Origin: Hyphomicrobiales bacterium
GTDB lineage: Bacteria; Pseudomonadota; Alphaproteobacteria; Rhizobiales; Methyloligellaceae
Direction: 5' to 3'
Assembly: GCA_028280515.1 (NCBI GenBank)
Contig: JANQLP010000225.1
Span: 1 to 35,899 of the forward strand
Length of the DNA stretch: 35,899 nucleotides
Positions 1 through 7,625 of this stretch are shown here, one piece after another (the stretch's first letter is position 1; each line of letters begins with the position of its first letter). The translations under genes were made by a program, and so were the position numbers. The notes beneath the pieces are model-generated. The model saw only the letters and a list, made by a program, of their open reading frames with translations. It searched no databases and was not told the DNA's origin.

Positions 1-408
1 GGCCAGCATGAGTTCCGTCTCGACCGTGTCGGCGTCGGCGGCCGGGTCGATGCGGCCCTCGACGGGGGTGGCGTCATCATCCTCGAAGCAGCGCAGGACG
101 TAGGCAACGGCATCCACTTCGCGAATGTGGGCGAGAAACTGGTTGCCGAGGCCTTCGCCCTTGGATGCCCCTTTGACGAGGCCAGCGATATCGACAAAGG
201 TCAGCCGTGTCGGGATGACGGACTTCGGCTTGACGATTTCGGCGATTTTCTCAAGCCGCGGATCGGGAACTGGCACTTCGCCCACATTGGGCTCGATGGT
301 GCAAAATGGATAGTTCTCCGCCTCCGCTGCCGCGGTCTGGGTCAGGGCATTGAAGAGGGTGGACTTGCCGACATTCGGCAGTCCGACGATCCCGCATTTG
401 AATCCCAT
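1..408 (-). CDS. ychF: Redox-regulated ATPase YchF/OLA1 (N-terminal part)
   Basis: The reading frame runs from an ATG at 408 out of the left edge, so only the first 136 residues are present. They contain the YchF G domain: P-loop GLPNVGKST (residues 9-17), the switch region [12 protein letters not shown], and the G3 stretch [20 protein letters not shown]. YchF is an OBG-family P-loop NTPase that prefers ATP and binds ribosomes, and it is linked to translation and oxidative stress. A GAGGA Shine-Dalgarno lies just upstream of the start. Downstream of pth is the usual place for this gene in proteobacteria; here an inserted repeat separates the two. Identification is secure; the C-terminal TGS domain is outside the window. 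Confidence 0.97.
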   Translation of the reverse strand, partial: MGFKCGIVGLPNVGKSTLFNALTQTAAAEAENYPFCTIEPNVGEVPVPDPRLEKIAEIVKPKSVIPTRLTFVDIAGLVKGASKGEGLGNQFLAHIREVDAVAYVLRCFEDDDATPVEGRIDPAADADTVETELMLA

Positions 409-419
409 GTGCCGTCCTC

Positions 420-622
420 AGAGCCCTTTCGACCAAATCCGGGTCAATTCTGTTTCTCGACGGGCGTCCGCCAATCGGAAACCCTGATGGGACGGGCGGT
501 TTTGCGCCAATCCCGGCGCAAAGCCCCGTGCCCGTACGCCCAGATACGCGCCACGGGTCTTTGCTTGATCTTTTCGCAAAACCGCTCCGTCAGAATGGCT
601 CCGATTTGGTCGCAAAGGCTCT
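420..622. repeat. MITE-like intergenic repeat, copy 1 (203 bp)
   Basis: This stretch is nearly identical to 6420-6692 apart from about 70 extra bases in the other copy. Its ends form an imperfect terminal inverted repeat of about 22 bp: AGAGCCCTTTCGACCAAATC on the left and, reverse complemented, AGAGCCTTTGCGACCAAATC on the right. Inside is a hairpin with 8-bp arms (501-508 and 515-522) and a CCCGTG/CACGGG pair further right. It fills the pth-ychF gap and would be transcribed with that operon. No target-site duplication is obvious. No transposase is encoded; the ORFs across it are short and differ in length between copies. Confidence 0.85.
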
Positions 623-1346
623 AACCCTCGTGCGTCCCGAACAGCTTGCGCAGACGTGCGAACGGTCCGGCATCGGCTGTCGGCGCCTTCTCGGCGGTGC
701 TGCGCGCGAGTTCACGTTGGGACGGTGTCTTTTTTTGTTTTGGAGGCTTGCCGGCCGAGGCGGGAGCCGTCTTCGTCTCTCCGCCCACGGCGAGCGCCAT
801 TTTGTTCATGAAGTTTGCCGAATCCCCCTCGGCCAGAAGCGGGGCGGAAGATGCGATGGCTTCGATCAACGGGTCCAGCCAGACACGTTCGGCCTTCGTG
901 AAGTCCTTCAGGACATGGCGGTGCACTTTTGACTTGTGCCCTGGATGGCCAATACCGATGCGCACGCGAACATAGTCGTTGCCGATGTGGCGCGTCAGCG
1001 ACTTCAGGCCGTTATGGCCGGCAACTCCGCCACCCGCCTTGACGCGCACTTTGCCCGGCGCAAGGTCGATCTCATCGTACAGCACGATCACATCGTCCAG
1101 ATCGAGCTTGTAGAAGCGCATGGCCTCGTTGGCTGCCCGCCCGGACTCGTTCATGTAGGTGGTCGGCTTGAGCAACAGGCACTTCTCACCGCCGAGCCGG
1201 CCTTCGGCAACCTGTCCCTGGAACTTCTTGCGCCAGGGACCAAACCCGTGCGCGTCGGCGATGGCATCGACGGCCATGAATCCGACATTGTGCCGGTTGC
1301 GCGCGTGCTCCGCTCCGGGATTGCCAAGACCGATCAGCAGTTTCAT
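621..1346 (-). CDS. pth: Peptidyl-tRNA hydrolase
   Basis: Pth releases tRNA from peptidyl-tRNAs that fall off the ribosome. The 241-residue product has the family fold and active-site residues, matched to E. coli Pth by motif: Asn9 in LGNPG, catalytic His19 in RHN, Asn66 in MNESG, Asp91 in YDEID and Asn112 in GHNGL. Residues from about 190 onward form a Lys/Pro/Ala-rich basic tail, longer than in E. coli (194 residues) but usual for alphaproteobacteria. The gene lies 48 bp after rplY and probably shares its promoter. Its TAG stop is odd: the last two bases belong to the end of the inserted repeat at 420-622, so the native C-terminus may have been slightly changed. Confidence 0.97.
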   Translation of the reverse strand: MKLLIGLGNPGAEHARNRHNVGFMAVDAIADAHGFGPWRKKFQGQVAEGRLGGEKCLLLKPTTYMNESGRAANEAMRFYKLDLDDVIVLYDEIDLAPGKVRVKAGGGVAGHNGLKSLTRHIGNDYVRVRIGIGHPGHKSKVHRHVLKDFTKAERVWLDPLIEAIASSAPLLAEGDSANFMNKMALAVGGETKTAPASAGKPPKQKKTPSQRELARSTAEKAPTADAGPFARLRKLFGTHEG

Positions 1347-1394
1347 TGGAACAAGCGTCCCGTTGAAGACGCGGCGGCCGAACGGGTTTGAGGT

Positions 1395-2087
1395 CTAGTC
1401 CTCGTTGCCGTCAGTCTGCTCGCCGCCTTCGGCTTCACCTTCTTCGGCTTCGCCTTCCGCAGCTTCGCCTTCCAGTCCCTCGCCTTCCTCGCCTTCCATT
1501 TCGTCTTCTTCGACGATCTCGGCCATGCGGCCGACAATGGTCGCGACGGTGAAGTCACGGTCGGAAATCGTCAGCTCGACGCCTTCCGGGAACTTGATGG
1601 ATGAAACGTGCATCGAGTCCCCGATGTCGAGGCCGGTGAGGTCGGCTTCAAGCTGTTCCGGGATCGACTCCGCGACGCAGCGCAGCTCGATGGCATGACG
1701 CACGATGTTCAGCACGCCGCCGCGCTTGAGGCCCGGAGACTCTTCTTCGTTGAGGAACTGGACCGGAACCTCGACCGTCACTTTCGCACCCTTGCCGAGG
1801 CGCAGAAAATCCACATGAAGCGGAACGTCGCGGACGGGGTCGAGCTGGACGTCGCGCGGGATCACGCGCTGCTGCTTGCCGTCCACATCGAGCATGTAGA
1901 TCGTGTTGAGGAATTGCGGCGAACGCGCGTGTTGCCAGAACTCCTTGCTGTCGAGCGTCACGGGCTCCGGATCGGTGTTGTCACCGTAGATGACCCCGGG
2001 AATACGGCCTTCACGACGCGCGGCGCGGGATGCGCTCTTTCCAAATCCGTCGCGTACCGTGGCTTTGATCTCGCTGACCTCGGCCAT
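1395..2087 (-). CDS. rplY: 50S ribosomal protein L25/general stress protein Ctc
   Basis: L25 binds 5S rRNA in the large ribosomal subunit. The 230-residue protein is the long Ctc form: an N-terminal L25 domain (about 1-95) with the conserved GRIPGVIYG segment, then a beta-rich TL5 C-terminal domain (about 100-190). The last ~35 residues are a very acidic Glu/Gly tail, a low-complexity feature usual in alphaproteobacterial L25. The start is supported by GGAGGA six bases upstream. It stands first in an rplY-pth-(repeat)-ychF transcription unit, with a good promoter at 2188-2216. Identification is firm. Confidence 0.96.
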   Translation of the reverse strand: MAEVSEIKATVRDGFGKSASRAARREGRIPGVIYGDNTDPEPVTLDSKEFWQHARSPQFLNTIYMLDVDGKQQRVIPRDVQLDPVRDVPLHVDFLRLGKGAKVTVEVPVQFLNEEESPGLKRGGVLNIVRHAIELRCVAESIPEQLEADLTGLDIGDSMHVSSIKFPEGVELTISDRDFTVATIVGRMAEIVEEDEMEGEEGEGLEGEAAEGEAEEGEAEGGEQTDGNED

Positions 2088-2187
2088 ATCAAATCCTCCA
2101 GATTTCAGGAACGGGCAGGCCGTGCCGGCCCGTCAGTGCCTCCGGCGCGTAAGCCTTAATAAGGCGCCGGGCAGAATTTCTCGCGCG

Positions 2188-2216
2188 CTTATAGCGCTCG
2201 CGGGCGCCGCTGGCAA
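2188..2216 (-). promoter_or_regulatory. Predicted sigma-70 promoter of rplY-pth-ychF
   Basis: On the minus strand there is a TTGCCA -35 box (2216-2211) and a TATAAG -10 box (2193-2188) separated by exactly 17 bases. This predicts a start near 2181 and a leader of about 94 bases before the rplY ATG. Inference from consensus matching only. Confidence 0.6.
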
Positions 2217-2281
2217 TGGCGGGATAGTGAGTTTGAGGCGGTCCCCCGAATTTCGGTTTTCGCGCACCCGCGCCGGAAAAA

Positions 2282-3214
2282 TCAGTCGAACAAGCTGGAA
2301 ACCGATTCCTCGCCGCTGGTGCGCGCCACAGCTTCACCGAGCAGGGGGGCCACGCTCATAACGCGGATGTTCTGCGCCACGCGTACGGCTTCGGTCGGGA
2401 GGATGGAGTCGGTGATGACGAGATTGCTCATGGCGGAAGCCGTAACGCGCGCAACCGCGCCGCCGGACAGCACCCCATGCGTGATATAGGCGCTCACGTC
2501 ATTCGCACCGTTCTCCAGCAGGGCTTCGGCCGCATTGCAGAGCGTGCCGCCGCTGTCGACGATGTCGTCGACGAGCACGCAGGAATAGCCGTCGACCTCG
2601 CCAATGACGTTCATGACCTCGGAGTCGCCGGCGCGTTCGCGGCGCTTGTCGATGATCGCCAACGGCGCACCGATGCGCTTGGCCAGGCCGCGCGCCCGGA
2701 CCACGCCGCCGACGTCCGGAGACACAACCATCACCTTTTCAAGCTCATAGTTCTTCTTGATGTCCTTCACCATCTCCGGCGCGGCATAGAGATTGTCGGT
2801 CGGAATGTCGAAGAAGCCCTGAATCTGTCCGGCGTGCAGGTCGAGCGTGAGAACCCGGTTGGCGCCGGCCTGCGAGACCAGGTTGGCCACGAGTTTTGCG
2901 GAAATCGGCGTACGGGGACTGACTTTCCGGTCCTGACGCGCATAGCCGAAATAGGGCATCACCGCCGTAATGCGGCGTGCCGAGGCGCGCTGCAAGGCGT
3001 CGATCATGATGAGCAGTTCCATCAGGTGATCGTTTGCCGGATAGGAGGTGGACTGGAGAACGAAAACGTCCTGGCCGCGGACATTTTCCTGAATCTCGAC
3101 GAAGATCTCCATGTCCGCGAACCGGCGGACCGAGCACTTCGTCAAGGGAACGTTCAGATAAGCGGCGATCGCTTCGGCGAGAGGCCGGTTCGAATTGCCC
3201 GCGACGAGTTTCAT
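2282..3214 (-). CDS. prs: Ribose-phosphate pyrophosphokinase (PRPP synthetase)
   Basis: Prs makes 5-phosphoribosyl-1-pyrophosphate from ribose 5-phosphate and ATP, feeding purine, pyrimidine, histidine, tryptophan and NAD synthesis. The 310-residue length is standard for class I bacterial enzymes. Visible family motifs are [23 protein letters not shown] in the ATP region, [11 protein letters not shown], and the PRPP-binding loop [12 protein letters not shown] near residues 215-226. It sits upstream of rplY on the same strand, as in many alphaproteobacteria, but rplY has its own promoter. A plausible promoter for prs lies at 3285-3313, about 70 bases upstream of the ATG. Confidence 0.98.
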   Translation of the reverse strand: MKLVAGNSNRPLAEAIAAYLNVPLTKCSVRRFADMEIFVEIQENVRGQDVFVLQSTSYPANDHLMELLIMIDALQRASARRITAVMPYFGYARQDRKVSPRTPISAKLVANLVSQAGANRVLTLDLHAGQIQGFFDIPTDNLYAAPEMVKDIKKNYELEKVMVVSPDVGGVVRARGLAKRIGAPLAIIDKRRERAGDSEVMNVIGEVDGYSCVLVDDIVDSGGTLCNAAEALLENGANDVSAYITHGVLSGGAVARVTASAMSNLVITDSILPTEAVRVAQNIRVMSVAPLLGEAVARTSGEESVSSLFD

Positions 3215-3284
3215 TTGCTGTTCTCTGGTGCGCGAAATCGATCCAACATGATCGCGAGCTCCCTGCCACCCCTGCGAGGGCCGC

Positions 3285-3313
3285 TTTGTAGCAATGCGCG
3301 CCGAACGTGTAAA
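3285..3313 (-). promoter_or_regulatory. Predicted promoter of prs
   Basis: The minus strand reads TTTACA (3313-3308), a 17-base spacer, then TACAAA (3290-3285). The spacing is ideal and each box is close to sigma-70 consensus. Inferred by eye. Confidence 0.45.
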
Positions 3314-3326
3314 CCAATTGGATTTG

Positions 3327-3347
3327 AACCGGGTACAAAGCCCGGTT
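3327..3347 (-). terminator. Hairpin just after the lipoprotein gene
   Basis: AACCGGG (3327-3333) and CCCGGTT (3341-3347) form a perfect 7-bp stem with a 7-base loop, two bases beyond the TGA of the lipoprotein gene. There is no T tract, so it may be a weak terminator or a 3-prime-end stabilising stem. Confidence 0.35.
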
Positions 3348-3349
3348 GA

Positions 3350-4354
3350 TCAGCCGCGGCTCTTTTCTATGAGCTTGAGGAGTTCCGAGGCGGCGGCGTT
3401 TCCGGCTGCCTTGGCGGCCGGCCCCCAGGACCGGTTGAGCGAGCCTTTTTCGACATCGCTTTGCTGCGTCACAGAACCCAGATCCTGTCCGGATGGGCCC
3501 AGCAGCGTCCAGTCAATCCGGATTCGCTCCTTGCCGCCGGACGCCGCGCTGACCGAAACTTTGCCGTTGATCTTGTAGACATTCGTACCGCCGGTGCTTG
3601 CGATCTGCACACCTTTTGCGCGAAGCCGTTCGCGCAGGGCATTTGTGAGCGACGTGCGGCCATCTCCGGGGGCGCCGGAGACAGGCGGCACGAGAGCGGC
3701 GACCGGTTCGGACCGCCGGCTTGTCGACGCCGTGCGGCGCTGCGCGCTGGATGCGGTTGCGGTCGGCGGCTTTCTGTCGGCTGCCGGTGTTCGGCTGGGC
3801 GTTTGCGCGGGCGCCTGTGCCGGGGTGCGTGAGGCCGTTGCTGCAGGGCTGCCGCTCTGTTTGGGCAGCCATGTCGCGAGGTCGGTCGTTGTCTTGGTGG
3901 CAATCTTCTGTAGTGCCGCCTTGTTGATCGACGACCAGGGCTTCGCACCCGCCTTGGCGGGTACCGCCTCCTCGCCGATGATGCGGTGGACCCTGTTCCC
4001 GGAGGTGTCGGTTACATCGAGAATGTAGGAGAACTTCTCCGTGCGCCGGTCGTTCGACTGCGCAAGATACCCTTGAACCGTATAGGTCGCGGGCCGGCCT
4101 TTTGCGACCACCGGGATCTGTCTCTGCTTCGCGGCGGCGACAAGTTGTTGGTTGAGTTCGGTGCCGACATTTGCAGGCGGACCGATGATCGGTGCGAACG
4201 TCACCGGTGCCATTCTGGCGGTGGACCCGCCTTCGCCGCTGAAGACACCGCCCAAAGAGCCGCCCGCGCAAGCCGAAATCAGAACGGAAACAGTCGCCAA
4301 AACACTCAGCCTCACCAGCCAACTGGTGATGCGCCCCGCCGCCGCCGTACGCAT
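3350..4354 (-). CDS. Putative lipoprotein with Pro/Ala/Thr-rich linker
   Basis: The product begins with a signal peptide ending in a lipobox (I-S-A-C, lipidated Cys29 from this start), so it should be a membrane-anchored lipoprotein exported by Sec and matured by Lgt, whose gene lies 2.3 kb upstream. After the Cys there are two globular-looking parts, about residues 40-160 and 225-330, joined by a Pro/Ala/Thr/Ser-rich linker. Both parts have a similar pattern (oligomer-like helix, then a beta segment on processing a non-native dimension of a T/N-type fold), suggesting an internal duplication, but I recognise no named domain. The ATG at 4378 would add eight residues; the start at 4354 is preferred because GGAG precedes it. 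It lies between pgeF and prs. The function is unknown. Confidence 0.8.
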   Translation of the reverse strand: MRTAAAGRITSWLVRLSVLATVSVLISACAGGSLGGVFSGEGGSTARMAPVTFAPIIGPPANVGTELNQQLVAAAKQRQIPVVAKGRPATYTVQGYLAQSNDRRTEKFSYILDVTDTSGNRVHRIIGEEAVPAKAGAKPWSSINKAALQKIATKTTTDLATWLPKQSGSPAATASRTPAQAPAQTPSRTPAADRKPPTATASSAQRRTASTSRRSEPVAALVPPVSGAPGDGRTSLTNALRERLRAKGVQIASTGGTNVYKINGKVSVSAASGGKERIRIDWTLLGPSGQDLGSVTQQSDVEKGSLNRSWGPAAKAAGNAAASELLKLIEKSRG

Positions 4355-4507
4355 GCTTAACACTCGCTCCGACTCCATAATGTCACAATTCCAGGATCGT
4401 GCGCCAATTCAATGGGTTGGCTCAGCCCTGGCAGCCCCGCCGCACAATTTGTACAGCGTCTGGACCCATGCGTCTAGCGGCCCTGAAACGCACTGCCGAC
4501 GATAGTA

Positions 4508-5272
4508 TCATGAGATCAAAATGGCAGAGATTTGACGGCCATAGTCAACTTCCTGCCGATGGCACGATCGCCGGTAGCTGAAAAAGCGGTCCGCGTCGCG
4601 ATATGTGCACAATTGAAGGTTCTCGATGGCGCCAGTTCCGGCGGATTGCAGACGATCCTCAACGTAGCCGGTGAGATCGAAGTGCGGCCGCGACTCCTTG
4701 TCGGGCCGCACAAAAAACCGGGCATTTTTGTCGTTCGCTTCGAGGAATGTCGCCTCGAATTCCTCCCCGACCTCATAGCTCGGCTGCGAGATTGCCGGAC
4801 CAATTGCCGCACGAATCTGCGCGCGCGCCGCCCCGAGGGTTTCCATGGCTTCAATTGTCGATTCCAGCACGCCGCCCAGCGCGCCGCGCCAGCCGGCATG
4901 GGCGGCGCCTGCCACCCCGGCCTCGGGATCGGAAAACAGAACTGGTACGCAATCCGCCGTCGATACGCCGATGGCGAGGCCCGGTTGGGCACTGACCACG
5001 GCGTCGGCGCGCGGTACGTTCCCGCTGGTCCATGGTTCCGTCGCGACGGCCACGTCGGGTGAGTGGGTCTGATAAGGCGTAACCAGCATTTCCGGTTGTG
5101 CACCCAGTGAACTCGCGAGCCGGGCGCGGTTTTCCAGGACGTGCCCCCTGCTGTCCCTGGATCCGATGCCGCAATTGAGGGAGGCATAGATCCCTTGTGA
5201 CACACCACCTTTGCGTGTGCCGAAGCCATGGCGGAGTCCCGGCAGGGATGCAAGCAATGGGCTTTCAACAAT
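4508..5272 (-). CDS. pgeF: Purine nucleoside phosphorylase/polyphenol oxidase PgeF (YfiH, laccase-domain)
   Basis: Members of this Cu/Zn family (FAMIN/YfiH/YlmD) act as multifunctional purine nucleoside enzymes; E. coli PgeF has also been implicated in peptidoglycan editing. The 254-residue product has the conserved metal ligands: His71 in QTHSPD, Cys109 in TADCVPV and His126 in AAHAGWRG. The long frame opens at 5428 inside the upstream gene, so that start is rejected. ATG 5272 is preferred because GGAA precedes it and the length before LPGLRHGF fits homologs; ATG 5287 is the alternative. It follows the MidA-type gene within about 20 bases and should be co-transcribed with it. Confidence 0.93.
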   Translation of the reverse strand: MVESPLLASLPGLRHGFGTRKGGVSQGIYASLNCGIGSRDSRGHVLENRARLASSLGAQPEMLVTPYQTHSPDVAVATEPWTSGNVPRADAVVSAQPGLAIGVSTADCVPVLFSDPEAGVAGAAHAGWRGALGGVLESTIEAMETLGAARAQIRAAIGPAISQPSYEVGEEFEATFLEANDKNARFFVRPDKESRPHFDLTGYVEDRLQSAGTGAIENLQLCTYRDADRFFSYRRSCHRQEVDYGRQISAILIS

Positions 5273-5291
5273 CATTCTGCCGCGTTCCATC

Positions 5292-6416
5292 TTATTGGCC
5301 CGGGAAGGGCGGAGGCGGTTGCTGCGAGGAAGAAAGCGCGATGACCTTGAATAGCTGCCCCATCTGATCCGGGTCGACCAGACGCCGCGTGCCCGAGGCA
5401 ATGTACTCGCGTGTCGTCGCGTCCGCATTGGCGATCAGCTTTTCGCAACGCTCCTTCAGGCCGAGACCAAGCAGGAAATCCCGTTGCGTCAAGGGACCGT
5501 GGGCATGCAGGCCATCGTGTTCGGCCGTCTCGCGCAGATCGCCGAAATCGACGTGCGCGGTCAAGTCCGCTTGTCCGGGCCGTTCCAGCACATCGGTGAA
5601 GTCGTGGGCGCGCACCGCCTGAAGCGTTTCGCCCGGCGCGCTTGCCTCATGGCCGTAGTCGATGATCAGGGCGGTGAGCGGAAATTCCGGTGCGCGCTCG
5701 GCGAGTTGTTCCACGAACCGACGTGCATACGGCCGGCATTCAACAATGCTCCCCTCGATCGCGCACGCGCGCACATCCTCGGAGACACCGGTCCGCGAGC
5801 CCGATACCTCCGGGCCGGTCTGGAACTCGAGCGCGTCCTGTTCGGACAGTCCGACACACCTCTCGAACCATTTGCCCTGCCGCAACACAAACTGGCGGAC
5901 GGGGAGGGCATCCAGAAACTCGTTGGCGATCAGGATGGCGGGGCCGGCCGGTAGATCGCGGAGAGCCCGGTGCCAGTTCGGTTCGGTCCCGGAGTCGGCG
6001 AGCCGTTCCGCCTGGGCGCGCCGCAACACCGGACTTGTCTCGACCAGATGCACGCTGCAGGCGTTCCGGAATTCCGGGACGGTCCGTGCGGCCCGCAGCG
6101 CGTCGGCCATCAACGTGCCGCGCCCGGGGCCAAGCTCCACAAGCGCAATGTCGTCCGGCGACCCCATCTGCTGCCAGACCACCGCGGCCCACAGCCCGAT
6201 CAGCTCTCCGAAGATCTGGCTGATTTCCGGTGCCGTGGTGAAGTCGCCGCTCACGCCGAACGGGTCTCGGGTCGTGTAGTAGCCGAAATCGGGATCGCTC
6301 AGACAGGCATCCATATAGTCGGCAATGGTGAGCGGACCGTCCGCCTTTATGCGGTGCTTCAGCCGTGCAAGCAGCGTGTCGTTCCCATGCGGTCCGGAGC
6401 TTGCCGCAAGCATCAT
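5292..6416 (-). CDS. MidA/NDUFAF7-family class I SAM-dependent methyltransferase
   Basis: The 374-residue product has the features of the MidA/NDUFAF7 family (PF02636). These include GYYTTRDPFGVSGDFTTAPEISQIFGELIG (residues 46-74) and the SAM-binding glycine motif ELGPGRG at about 94-100. The mitochondrial relative dimethylates an arginine of a complex I subunit; whether the bacterial protein does the same is inference. It lies between lgt and pgeF, a common alphaproteobacterial order. The start is a tandem ATG ATG (6416, 6413). The repeat at 6420-6692 ends only three bases upstream, so the Shine-Dalgarno (AAGG) falls inside the repeat's terminal repeat and the native ribosome site may have been replaced. 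Confidence 0.92.
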   Translation of the reverse strand: MMLAASSGPHGNDTLLARLKHRIKADGPLTIADYMDACLSDPDFGYYTTRDPFGVSGDFTTAPEISQIFGELIGLWAAVVWQQMGSPDDIALVELGPGRGTLMADALRAARTVPEFRNACSVHLVETSPVLRRAQAERLADSGTEPNWHRALRDLPAGPAILIANEFLDALPVRQFVLRQGKWFERCVGLSEQDALEFQTGPEVSGSRTGVSEDVRACAIEGSIVECRPYARRFVEQLAERAPEFPLTALIIDYGHEASAPGETLQAVRAHDFTDVLERPGQADLTAHVDFGDLRETAEHDGLHAHGPLTQRDFLLGLGLKERCEKLIANADATTREYIASGTRRLVDPDQMGQLFKVIALSSSQQPPPPFPGQ

Positions 6417-6419
6417 CCA

Positions 6420-6692
6420 AGAGCCTTTTCGACCAAATCCGAGTCAATTCTGTTTCTCGATTGGCGTGTGCGATCCGTCGCCGAGACGGTCGCGGTGCGA
6501 TGCAGCGCATCGGGCAAGGCCGTTTCGCCGGCGGGCGCCCGCCAATCGGAAACCCTAATGGGACGGGCGGTTTTGCGCCAATCCCGGCGCAACGCCCCTT
6601 GCCCGTACGCCGGGTACGCGCCACGGGCCTTTGCTTGATCTTGTCGCAAAATCGCTCCGTCAGAATGGCTCCGATTTGGTCGCAAAGGCTCT
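6420..6692. repeat. MITE-like intergenic repeat, copy 2 (273 bp)
   Basis: Same element and orientation as 420-622, with the same ~22-bp terminal inverted repeats (left AGAGCCTTTTCGACCAAATC; right end identical to copy 1). It has about 70 extra GC-rich bases after the shared left ~45 bases (roughly 6465-6535). The TTGCGCC/GGCGCAA hairpin is kept. It separates lgt from the methyltransferase gene, supplying the last bases of the lgt stop codon and probably the ribosome-binding site of the next gene. Differences between copies are scattered substitutions plus the one insertion. Confidence 0.85.
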
Positions 6693-7509
6693 ACACCGCG
6701 GCCCGGCGATAGGCGCGCCAGATGACGAAGGCGCCGATGGCGATCATCGGCAGCGAGTAGACGATACCCGGTGTGAAAAGCCCGATGGAAAAGGCATGCT
6801 CGGGATCGTACATGCGGAAGTACTCTGCCGTGATCCGGCCAATGGCGTAGCCGGCAAAGAACACACCGGACACGTAGCCCGGCATCGGCAGCACCTTTTT
6901 CACATGGGTGAAGTAGCGCAACACCAGGAACAGCAAGAGCCCTTCAAGCGCTGCCTCGTATAACTGGCTTGGATGGCGCGGTTCGGGTCCCGCTCCCGGA
7001 AACACCATGGCCCACGGGACATCGCTGACCCGCCCCCAGAGTTCGCCATTGATGAAATTGGCGATGCGCCCGAAAAACAGGCCGATCGGCGCGGCCGCGC
7101 AGGCCACATCGGCGATCGAGAGCATCGGGATTTTCTTGGCCCGGGCGAACAGCCACACGGCGAGACACACGCCCGCGAGCCCGCCGTGGAACGACATCCC
7201 TCCGTTCCAAAGCTTTGGAATGTCCTGCGGGTGCGCAAGAAAGTAGGCCGGGTCGTAGAAGATCACGTAGCCCAGGCGTCCGCCGATCACCACGCCGAGG
7301 GTCGTCCAGAACAGAAGATCGTCGGCAATGTGCTTGCCCGCCGGGGGATGCCCGTTCCAAAGAGCGGCATTGGCGAGCAGGCTGCGTGCATACAACCAGC
7401 CGCCAAGCAGACCAAACATGTAAGCAAGGCCGTACCAGTGCACGGCAACCGGGCCGATCTCGAAAGCGACCGGATCAATCACCGGAAACGGAAGGACGAA
7501 GAGGGACAT
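6691..7509 (-). CDS. lgt: Prolipoprotein diacylglyceryl transferase
   Basis: Lgt moves diacylglycerol from phosphatidylglycerol to the lipobox cysteine of prolipoproteins in the inner membrane. The 272-residue product has about seven hydrophobic segments and the signature GLFFGRIANFINGELWGR (residues 143-160). His108 in SFHGGLAG, Arg148, Asn151 and Gly159 match the E. coli essential residues His103, Arg143, Asn146 and Gly154 in order and near-identical spacing. Its TAG stop is completed by the end of the repeat at 6420-6692, exactly as for pth. It should be transcribed with the midA-type gene and pgeF through the repeat. Identification is secure. Confidence 0.97.
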   Translation of the reverse strand: MSLFVLPFPVIDPVAFEIGPVAVHWYGLAYMFGLLGGWLYARSLLANAALWNGHPPAGKHIADDLLFWTTLGVVIGGRLGYVIFYDPAYFLAHPQDIPKLWNGGMSFHGGLAGVCLAVWLFARAKKIPMLSIADVACAAAPIGLFFGRIANFINGELWGRVSDVPWAMVFPGAGPEPRHPSQLYEAALEGLLLFLVLRYFTHVKKVLPMPGYVSGVFFAGYAIGRITAEYFRMYDPEHAFSIGLFTPGIVYSLPMIAIGAFVIWRAYRRAAV

Positions 7510-7625
7510 GCGGCGGCTTCTCTGCGCATCTCAGCTTGTGCGGCGGACCTTCCCCAAGCGGTGCGTCCATGTCAAGCAACACGCGCGTGAACGGAAGGTT
7601 ATAAAGGGCAACCTGCGCGCGCCGG

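Noticed and set aside
418-615. Minus-strand frame inside repeat copy 1, similar in its start to a frame at 6413-6685 in copy 2
   Set aside because: The shared peptide is a by-product of the repeated DNA; the second copy has an insertion that changes the rest, and neither has a ribosome site.
409-630. Target-site duplication around repeat copy 1
   Set aside because: Flanks (ca or ctc on the left, aa or ta on the right) do not match, and copy 2 flanks do not either, so no duplication can be claimed.
7547-7575. Perfect TTGACA on the minus strand upstream of lgt as a promoter
   Set aside because: The hexamer at 17 bases is GAAGGT, which is not a usable -10 box; no promoter was called.
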